Below, in pieces: positions 57,403-64,000 of a stretch of 64,000 nucleotides of DNA. The notes under the pieces are model-generated. The model searched no databases. It was not told the DNA's origin and worked only from the letters and a program-made list of their open reading frames with translations. A program made the position numbers and the translations under genes. Position 1 is the first letter of the stretch. Each line of letters begins with the position of its first letter. This DNA is from Pseudidiomarina halophila (GTDB lineage: Bacteria > Pseudomonadota > Gammaproteobacteria > Enterobacterales > Alteromonadaceae), in contig NZ_PIPW01000001.1 of the NCBI RefSeq assembly GCF_003987215.1, positions 1 through 64,000 of the forward strand. The letters run 5' to 3'.

Positions 57403-59618
57403 ACACGACTAAGCCCGAACCAGTAGTTGCAGAACGCCGCGACGACGACGAGATCGATCTCGGTCGTCTGTTTGGCATGCTGATTGACCGCCGCTGGCTA
57501 ATCATCGGCGTGACTTTCGTGTTTATGGTATTCGGCGTCCTGTATGCCGTGCTAAGCACACCCGTGTATCAGGCTGACGCATTACTGCAAGTGGAAGAAA
57601 AATCCAGCGGACTGCCAGCCTTAGGCGGTGAGTTCGGCGAGATGTTCACCAGCGAAAGCCAGGCCGCCACCGAAATCGAGATCATGAAATCGCGCATGGT
57701 GGTAGGTGCCGTGGTCGATCAACTTGATCTGACCACCCGCGTCACCCCGGATTACATGCCGATTATCGGCGACTGGCTGGCACGTCGCACGCCAGGCGAA
57801 GACGAACTCAGCATTACCCGCTTCAGTGTACCGCGTGGCTACGAGGGGCAGCCCCTCTATCTGGAATTTGCTGACAACGGCCTTAGCTATGATGTGCGTG
57901 ACGACGATGGCGAGCTATTGATTGCCGGTAAAGTGGGGCAGTTGGCAGTACTCGACGGCTTCGAGCTGATGATTAATGATGCAGTGCTGACCGACACTGA
58001 TAGCTTTGTTCTGATCAAACGCAATCGGCTGCGCACAGTTAAAGACGTACAAGCGGGTCTTAGCGTCAGCGAGCGCGGTAAACAAACCGGTATTCTGAGC
58101 GCAAGCTTTCAAAGCACCGATAAAGAGTATGCCGAAAACGTACTCAAGGCCGTAACAAACGAGTACATGCTGCAGAACATCCGTCGTAATGCAGCCGAGG
58201 CAGAAAACAGTCTGCAGTTTATCGAGCAGGAAATGCCCACCGTCCGCGCCAACCTGACCGCCGCAGAGAATAGATTAAACGCCTACCGCCTGCAGAGTCA
58301 GTCGGTGGATCTGTCGATTGAAACCGCCTCCTTGCTGGAGCGCGTGGTCGAGATCGAAAAGCGCCTGAACGAACTTGCGCTGAAAGAGAAAGAGTTGTCG
58401 CGTTTATACACCCGCGAGCACCCGACTTATCAAGCGTTACTTGAACAGAAAGCGCAACTTGTACGCGAGCAGGAGCAAATCAGTGAGCAGGTCGGCGATC
58501 TGCCAGAAACCCAACAAGAAGTGCTGCGTTTAGCGCGTGACGTGGAAGTCTCCCAGGAGATCTACGTACAGTTACTGAATCGCATGCAGGAGCTCAACGT
58601 ACTGAAAGCCGGCACGGTCGGCAACGTACGTATTCTTGACGAAGCGGTAACGAACCCGTCGCCGGTGGCACCGAAGAAGAGCCTGATTGTGGTCTTAGCG
58701 ACCATGCTTGGTGGTATGGTAAGTGTGGGCTACGTGTTCTTAATGGCAGCGCTTAATCGTGGCGTGGAATCGGCGGAGCAGCTAGAAGAGATTGGAGTGA
58801 ACGTGTATGCGTCGATTCCACTGTCGCCGGTACAAAAAGACTTGAACTTTAGGCTGGGTAAACTTTCAGCTAAAGAATCTTTGAAACGCGATTTACCGTT
58901 TTTGGCGCTTGAAGATCCAGCTGACTTAGCGATTGAGGCCTTGCGAGGCCTGCGTACCAGTTTGCACTTTGCGATGTTAGAAGCGCAGAACAAGACCATT
59001 ATGATTTCAGGCCCGGCGCCTGGCGTCGGTAAGAGCTTTGTTACCGCAAACCTGGCCGCGGTATTGGCGCAAGCCGGCCAAAAAGTGCTGGTGATTGACG
59101 GTGATATACGTCGCGGCTATCTGCACCTGCAGTTTGGTATCGAAAACAACTATGGTCTGTCGGATTTTCTTGCCAGCGTGCAGAAAACTCAGGATGGCGG
59201 CGAAGTTGATAAGAACAATCTGGCGACCATTATCCATAAAACCAAGATTCCGAACCTGCACGTGGTATCACGGGGTACAGCCGCGCCGAACCCGTCAGAA
59301 CTGTTGATGCATCCGCGCATGGAAAAAATGCTGGATAAAGTAAACGAGTACTACGATTACGTGCTTATTGATACGCCCCCAATCCTGGCGGTCACAGACG
59401 CCGCTATCGTTGGTCGCTACTCAGGTACGACCCTGCTTGTCGCACGTTTCGGCGAAACGCCAGCTAAAGAAGTGGCCGCCACAGTGAAACGCTTTGATCA
59501 AAACGGCGTCACCGTTCGTGGTGTCATCCTGAACGGCGTCGAGCGCCGTGCCAGCGGCTACTACGGCTATGGCTACGGTTATCACTACGGCTACAGTTAC
59601 AAGTCGGATAACGCGTGA
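57384..59618 (+). CDS. etk: Bacterial tyrosine kinase, Wzz-like co-polymerase (Etk/Wzc)
   Basis: A 744-residue inner-membrane protein. The Wzz domain starts with a helix (WLIIGVTFVFMVFGVLYAVL); a coiled-coil periplasmic part follows and a second helix (LIVVLATMLGGMVSVGYVFL) precedes the cytosolic kinase. Walker A GPAPGVGKSF (about 543), Walker A' VLVIDGDIRRG and Walker B YVLIDTPPIL are intact. The tail ends with eight tyrosines (YYGYGYGYHYGYSY) for autophosphorylation. A GGGGCAGCCCC core occurs in frame at 57843-57857. A relic of a second copy lies downstream. Confidence 0.95.
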   Translation: MENKAVNTTKPEPVVAERRDDDEIDLGRLFGMLIDRRWLIIGVTFVFMVFGVLYAVLSTPVYQADALLQVEEKSSGLPALGGEFGEMFTSESQAATEIEIMKSRMVVGAVVDQLDLTTRVTPDYMPIIGDWLARRTPGEDELSITRFSVPRGYEGQPLYLEFADNGLSYDVRDDDGELLIAGKVGQLAVLDGFELMINDAVLTDTDSFVLIKRNRLRTVKDVQAGLSVSERGKQTGILSASFQSTDKEYAENVLKAVTNEYMLQNIRRNAAEAENSLQFIEQEMPTVRANLTAAENRLNAYRLQSQSVDLSIETASLLERVVEIEKRLNELALKEKELSRLYTREHPTYQALLEQKAQLVREQEQISEQVGDLPETQQEVLRLARDVEVSQEIYVQLLNRMQELNVLKAGTVGNVRILDEAVTNPSPVAPKKSLIVVLATMLGGMVSVGYVFLMAALNRGVESAEQLEEIGVNVYASIPLSPVQKDLNFRLGKLSAKESLKRDLPFLALEDPADLAIEALRGLRTSLHFAMLEAQNKTIMISGPAPGVGKSFVTANLAAVLAQAGQKVLVIDGDIRRGYLHLQFGIENNYGLSDFLASVQKTQDGGEVDKNNLATIIHKTKIPNLHVVSRGTAAPNPSELLMHPRMEKMLDKVNEYYDYVLIDTPPILAVTDAAIVGRYSGTTLLVARFGETPAKEVAATVKRFDQNGVTVRGVILNGVERRASGYYGYGYGYHYGYSYKSDNA

Positions 59619-60083
59619 TTTGTAAATCGGCTTTTCGGTAGCCCGTACTTCTAGTGCGCGTCCAGCGCGCTGCGACCACCATGTGTAGATAAGCAACCAA
59701 ACTTTCAAACAGCGCCAACTAAAACTTCCTACAAGGTGTTGTTGGACGTTTTATTAAAACCGCATTCCAGGTCTTTTCGATCTAACCTCCCAATTCTTAT
59801 TGCTATCGACCGGCGTAATGCACACTGAACTCATTTAAAAATTTTAAAATAATTCAGCCGTTATTGGCATTGTCGGCCCTGGCTCTCTGGCCTAGCCATT
59901 ATTACTTCGTAATAGCGAAAGCCGTTAAAAAATATTGGGTTTGACATCCACTAAGAAAACAACGATAAGCTAATTATAGGGCGGTCCGAATCGCGTATTT
60001 CTCTGATGAAAGGCGTTGTCGGAACGGAAACAAAGGGCATTGAGGCCACTTCTTATTTCCAAAATGGTAAAGAGTGTAATGCG
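59619..60083. other. Non-coding stretch after etk
   Basis: About 465 bp without a supportable gene. It begins with a degenerate REP (59638-59661, arms no longer complementary). The base content becomes AT-rich from about 59.8 kb, matching the O-antigen segment downstream. The break from GC-rich to AT-rich sequence suggests a recombination boundary here. Confidence 0.5.
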
Positions 60084-60361
60084 TTTATCAAACTCAGAAC
60101 AGTGGCGAAATTGATAAGTACAGCTTAGCAACCATCATCCACAAGACCAAGATTCCAAACCTATAGTTGGTGTCAAGCGGTACCAAACGGTCGAGTTTAT
60201 CTACAACTGTTTTTGAATCTGCACATGATAGAAATACTGACCAAAATAAACGAATAGAACGATTATCTCTTATTGAGACGCCACCGATTCTGGCAGTTAC
60301 CGATACCGCTATCGTCAGCGGTGATGCAGGTACGACACTCGCTTCATACAGGTTTGCTTAA
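60084..60361 (+). pseudogene. Relic of a second etk/wzc kinase
   Basis: A decayed copy of the kinase-domain coding region: YSLATIIHKTKIPNL, a TAG, then VSSGTKR and later IETPPILAVTDTAIVSGDAG. The intact Etk has NLATIIHKTKIPNLHVVSRG and IDTPPILAVTDAAIVGRYSG. Deletions, a stop and frameshifts are visible. It shows that this place once held a closely related BY-kinase. Confidence 0.8.
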
Positions 60362-60700
60362 TTCAATCGTCAGATTGAAGCAGTACATATTAACCCATCA
60401 CCTATTATAAATTAACTCATTTATATGACCATTTTAAATATAGGCGGAATAAAATTCGGTTTACCAACGCGATCCATGAATTGAGAATATAGGATTTTAA
60501 AAGAATAGTATTACTTACTAGTAATGAATTAAGCTCTTAGGCTTTAATGATTTTCCGAAATTAAAACACTCACGCTCAGATAGAGTGCATCAATTGTTAT
60601 AAAAATTGATAAGGATGAGGGGCTAAAGTTAAACAAATGATAACAGTTGTTTGTCACGCAAAATTAATCGTATGGATTTGAGTCTTAAGGAATACTGAAT
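60362..60700. other. AT-rich intergenic region before wzx
   Basis: About 339 bp, strongly AT-rich, with no frame I can support. It probably includes the promoter or the read-through zone into the O-antigen genes. No ops element was seen here, so RfaH may act from the one at 51362. Confidence 0.4.
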
Positions 60701-61870
60701 TTGTTGAAATCGATGTCTGTAACTGTGGTTGGAAGAGCGTTTTCATCAGCGATAAACTTTTTAGTATCGATACTTCTTATGAAGTACCTAGACCCAGCGA
60801 GTTTTGGTATCTTTGTTTTATATACGACGATCGTGATGTTCGCGTCAGTTTCGACTTCTATAGGCCTAAATAACTCATTTCTGATTAATGTTCAATCGGA
60901 AGGTTACCAAAAATATTATAATCAACTAATAGCCATTAAAGGTATACTATTCTTTTTATTAATAGTAATTTTTGGTGGGTTTTACTGGTTCAACGGAAAT
61001 GAAGTGTTGTTGGCAATTATGGTAGGCCTCTCATTGGGCCCATTTGAAGCTATCTACCTTAAGCATCAGGTTAAATTAGATTTTAAAAAATACGCTATAT
61101 GGCTACCAAGTAAGAATGCATTCTATTTTTTATTATCAGCAATTAATATATTGCTGTTCAATGCTTCAATCGAGGAAAGTCTTGAAATTATCTTTTTTAT
61201 TGCGCTGCCATTGTCGATGATGTTCTATCTCGTCAATCCCCTCAGAGCGAAATCGCTCAAAATTAAATTTGATATGCGCCTAAAAGGGTTCAAGCATCTT
61301 TTATTTCAAGATTTGGTAGCGGTAATAAGTACAAAGTTTGATGTCTGGACATTAAGTGCTCTAGTAGCTCTAGGCTTTATTTCAACTAGAGAGTTGGGAC
61401 TTTATGCGTCTGCGCTCACCTTCGCAAGTGTGTTAGTCATTATAACTTCTTCAGTTACTTCAGTGCTTTTGCCAAAAGATCAGGTTGTTACACATCAGTC
61501 CTTAGGTAGATCAATTTTACTATCTTGCTTTATAGGCGCTTCCCTCCTAAGTATTTATTGGTTTTTTATCCTTCTAATTTCTAATTATTATTTAGCCGAG
61601 ACATACCAGGAAATTCCGCTTTACGTAGTCCCGCTTCTAATTGGCACCCTTATTTCACTGGCTAGTGCGTTCCTAAGAGTTTATCTTTTAAAAAATGGCC
61701 ATGAACGGTTTGTCAGTTTGATTTTTGGCTTGCAACTTCCTTTGATGTTATTGATTTTAGTTCCATTAGCTTTGCTCTGGGGCTTGCTGGGCTGTCTAAT
61801 TGCATTCCCAGCGTTTAGGCTCGCTATATTTCTACTTCAAGGTAAACGGATATTGGACTTAAGAGTATGA
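60701..61870 (+). CDS. wzx: O-antigen flippase (Wzx-like)
   Basis: A 389-residue polytopic protein from a TTG (60701) with AAGGA nine bases ahead; an ATG four codons later lacks a ribosome site. About 10-12 predicted helices and the N-terminal pattern SSAINFLVSILLMKYLDPAS mark the Wzx/MVF family. It is shorter than most Wzx (400-500). The gene is AT-rich, typical of O-antigen genes obtained by transfer. The stop overlaps the next start (ATGA). Confidence 0.78.
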   Translation: MLKSMSVTVVGRAFSSAINFLVSILLMKYLDPASFGIFVLYTTIVMFASVSTSIGLNNSFLINVQSEGYQKYYNQLIAIKGILFFLLIVIFGGFYWFNGNEVLLAIMVGLSLGPFEAIYLKHQVKLDFKKYAIWLPSKNAFYFLLSAINILLFNASIEESLEIIFFIALPLSMMFYLVNPLRAKSLKIKFDMRLKGFKHLLFQDLVAVISTKFDVWTLSALVALGFISTRELGLYASALTFASVLVIITSSVTSVLLPKDQVVTHQSLGRSILLSCFIGASLLSIYWFFILLISNYYLAETYQEIPLYVVPLLIGTLISLASAFLRVYLLKNGHERFVSLIFGLQLPLMLLILVPLALLWGLLGCLIAFPAFRLAIFLLQGKRILDLRV

Positions 61871-62973
61871 AAAGAGTTCTTATTTTAGGTGGCTATGAGT
61901 TAGGCAATTTGGGTGATGACGCATTAGCGCTATCTACAGCAATTTATTGCCTAAAATCAGGGATTGAATGTACTTTTGAATCGAAACAATCTGCATATGT
62001 TCCGACGATGATATTCCGCGAACTAAATTTTATGCCACATGATACTACAGCGGATTATGAGGCAATAATTTATGGTGGTGGAACGTTATTTTACTCGTAT
62101 AGTAACGCTCAATCCCAAAGTAAGATTATACGGTTTTCTAAGAAAGTGTACTCAGTAATTAAGAAACCAAAAGTATTGTACGATTTTTTTTACAGTATGC
62201 TAAAAATTAGAAAGGCTTCCAAAACGTCAGATATAATTATGCTAGGCATGGGATTCGGTCCGTTTCATGGAAATAAACTGCAGCTGAGTAGGGTACGTGA
62301 TATCGCGTCGAATACAAAAATCATCGGCGTACGGGACGTGAAGTCTCTGGACTGTCTAGATGAAATCAACGTAAGTAACACATTTCTAATGCATGATTTG
62401 TGTCTGACAAGAGAGTTTAGTGATTATCTGAAAACAAACGGTAATAAACCACCGGTCAATACAAGTGATTTAAGTAAAACTTATCTAACCGTGATCCCAA
62501 GAGATTGGAACCGTACAGAAAATGGCAAACTTCTATCATTTAAGTTGAAAAGGTATTGTGGCAAAGTTCTGGAAGACGGGAAGGGCATTAACTTTCAATT
62601 TTATAGTTTAATTGAAGACCAAGAATGGAAATCATTCGCGGAAGGCTTGCAGAGTAGATATCCGGACCTAGTAAATATAACTACTTGGAATCCTAGACTC
62701 GAATCAATGCGTGATTTCATATGTCAATTGGAAGACACTGAATTTGTGATATCAATGCGTTTTCATGGCGCTATTTTTTCGATGTTGCTACAAGCTCCAT
62801 GCTTTATTGTTCCTATAGACCAGAAGCTCACACAACTATCGGCTAGATATGGACTTAGAGAATGGAATGACCAGATTTTCTCACTCTGCAAATACAGCCT
62901 AACGCTCGATACTGAAACGGCGTTAAACGAAAACAGCGATTTGTTAATAAAAATATTTGAGAAGATAAGTTGA
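61867..62973 (+). CDS. Polysaccharide pyruvyl transferase family protein
   Basis: A 368-residue protein of the CsaB/WcaK type: MKRVLILGGYELGNLGDDAL at the start, IIYGGGTLFYSYS, IIMLGMGFGPFHG, IIGVRDVKSLDCL and the C-terminal VISMRFHGAIFSMLLQAPCF. It may transfer pyruvate to an O-antigen sugar, although family members in these loci often have other or unknown donors. It is the second pyruvyl-transferase-like gene in the window, and little similar in sequence to that at 13212. Confidence 0.85.
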   Translation: MKRVLILGGYELGNLGDDALALSTAIYCLKSGIECTFESKQSAYVPTMIFRELNFMPHDTTADYEAIIYGGGTLFYSYSNAQSQSKIIRFSKKVYSVIKKPKVLYDFFYSMLKIRKASKTSDIIMLGMGFGPFHGNKLQLSRVRDIASNTKIIGVRDVKSLDCLDEINVSNTFLMHDLCLTREFSDYLKTNGNKPPVNTSDLSKTYLTVIPRDWNRTENGKLLSFKLKRYCGKVLEDGKGINFQFYSLIEDQEWKSFAEGLQSRYPDLVNITTWNPRLESMRDFICQLEDTEFVISMRFHGAIFSMLLQAPCFIVPIDQKLTQLSARYGLREWNDQIFSLCKYSLTLDTETALNENSDLLIKIFEKIS

Positions 62974-64000
62974 ATATTAAGAATATAATCCTTCTTTTAG
63001 TTGCGCTTGTACTACCGCTTGCAACTCCGCAACCCATCATAAGCGAAGTTTTTAATGTATTTCTATTTATCGGTTTAGTAGTGGTTTACTTGGCAGTGAT
63101 GTTGAGTTCGACGCGCATTCTCAAACGAGAAAACAATAGTTTTATGTTTATCATTTTTCTCGGGGCGTCATGGATGTTAATGTCCCTTACCATTAACGCT
63201 GTTATTACGGATTATGAGTTTTCTGTTTTTTGGGCAGTATTGAAAATATTGATTTGGTTGACAACTATCCCTTTGTTGCTGGGTTTTGCAAAACAGAATT
63301 GGGAGACGTTTCTTCCTATCAGCCTCCGCATACTACAGTTGGTCGTAGTTGTAATATCTTTAGGATTATACTTGTCCCTCATCAATTCAGATGTAAGTCG
63401 GTTTTTTGCTGGCAACTATGGATTGTCGTATGCCGAGATTAGTGCGATGCTTCAATACTATAATGATAGGCCCTCATCGTTTCTAGGAAACCCCAACTTT
63501 CTTGGTGTTTTTAGTGCTTTTTGTTTTATAGTTCTATCAATGTCCGAGGCTAACAAGCAGAAGCTTAATGTTTTGCTTTTATCATTCCTTATTTGCAACA
63601 TACTTTTATCTCGATCTCGGACGGCGTTAATCATCTTAATGGTTTTCATTATTTTAAACCTTTTTTATAATATAACACATTTGCGGAAAGGATCCGGTTT
63701 AGGATTTTTGTTTTTATTCATCATGATAACGTTCGCTTTCTTTACTCTTAATAGTACCGATATTTATATCTCTAGATATATATCAAATATTAATTTGGCA
63801 GGGCGCGAGCAAATTTGGTTTAAGTTAATCGAGGAAATTTCTGCTTTGGAGATTTTGCTTGGTTCTTATGGCAATTATCAAGATGGAATAACTTTGGATA
63901 GTGATTATCTATTTGTTTTGTATTTTTCAGGTTTTATCGGTGTCTTTTTACTTTGCTTAATGTATGTGCGTATTTTGATGAGTGTAAGATTCGCTAGAGA
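62970..64000 (+). CDS. wzy: O-antigen polymerase (Wzy-like), partial at right edge
   Basis: An open frame from a TTG at 62970, overlapping the previous stop, to the window end (343 codons, no stop). A GAGAAG site precedes it. The product is very hydrophobic, with segments such as IILLLVALVLPLATPQP, SFLGNPNFLGVFSAFCFIVL, LLSRSRTALIILMVFIIL and NLAGREQIWFKLIEE, the GNPN...G and SRSRTA patterns of the Wzy_C/O-antigen ligase family. It would polymerise O units in the periplasm. The C-terminal part lies outside the window. Confidence 0.85.
   Translation, partial: MNIKNIILLLVALVLPLATPQPIISEVFNVFLFIGLVVVYLAVMLSSTRILKRENNSFMFIIFLGASWMLMSLTINAVITDYEFSVFWAVLKILIWLTTIPLLLGFAKQNWETFLPISLRILQLVVVVISLGLYLSLINSDVSRFFAGNYGLSYAEISAMLQYYNDRPSSFLGNPNFLGVFSAFCFIVLSMSEANKQKLNVLLLSFLICNILLSRSRTALIILMVFIILNLFYNITHLRKGSGLGFLFLFIMITFAFFTLNSTDIYISRYISNINLAGREQIWFKLIEEISALEILLGSYGNYQDGITLDSDYLFVLYFSGFIGVFLLCLMYVRILMSVRFAR

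Overview
The window reads as chromosomal DNA of a gammaproteobacterium, most likely a marine Alteromonadales-type organism (Idiomarinaceae would fit, but this is a guess from gene content and style, not a measured assignment). The grounds are an RfaH gene with an ops element, an Escherichia-type group 4 capsule operon, archaic chaperone-usher pili, CysDN/CysC/CysQ sulfate activation and a WecA-like initiating transferase. It is dominated by cell-surface polysaccharide genes. No rRNA, tRNA or CRISPR array was seen.

Layout. 1-3488: the end of an IS3-family element, then an AT-rich leftward trio of two Wzz-type chain-length proteins and an O-antigen polymerase/ligase. 3873-16900: a rightward exopolysaccharide cluster (ugd, GT2 glycosyltransferase, WecA-like transferase, large SLBB export protein, pgi, flippase, pyruvyl transferase, Wzi, sulfotransferase, 2OG-Fe(II) oxygenase). 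17065-30965: mixed accessory genes, including an unrecognised protein, a Nudix hydrolase, a cyanophycin-synthetase-like ATP-grasp protein, a FIST-PAS-GGDEF-EAL protein, a damaged RelE/CopG-type locus, HigBA, a truncated two-gene locus behind a 24-bp palindrome, pcm and an erythromycin esterase homologue. 31080-36823: leftward sulfate activation (cysC, cysQ, cysD, cysN, SLC13 permease). 36995-45426: a glutaredoxin-MauE fusion, a secreted HNH nuclease, a ZIP-like transporter, a minimal archaic chaperone-usher pilus operon, a second cysQ and a zinc-ribbon protein. 45641-50674: galE, a Coa1-like protein, a beta-CASP nuclease and a WbpM-type dehydratase. 50737-59618: rfaH, an ops site, then gfcA, a gfcB-gfcC fusion, gfcD, gfcE, etp and etk. 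60701-64000: an AT-rich O-antigen segment (wzx, pyruvyl transferase, wzy).

The genes fit a picture in which UDP-glucuronate, UDP-galactose and dehydratase-derived sugars feed two polysaccharide systems. One is exported by the SLBB/Wzi machinery and may be pyruvylated and sulfated, with PAPS from CysDNC and PAP cleared by CysQ. The other is a group 4-like capsule exported by Gfc/Etk and antiterminated by RfaH. Relics of ugd (6129-6233) and etk (60084-60361) at cluster boundaries record past recombination.

The most unusual layer is repetitive. One family is REP-like, with a GTAG head and CCCGTAG/CTACGGG arms, often as inverted pairs. One pair lies in frame inside gfcD and another copy forms the predicted N-terminus of an antitoxin. 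A second family, with a GGGGCTGCCCC core, is confined mainly to 35-47 kb, often sits at stop codons, and in one version is fused to a perfect DnaA box (four perfect boxes within about 2.1 kb). Another notable observation is a pilus usher with an apparent N-terminal AMIN domain.
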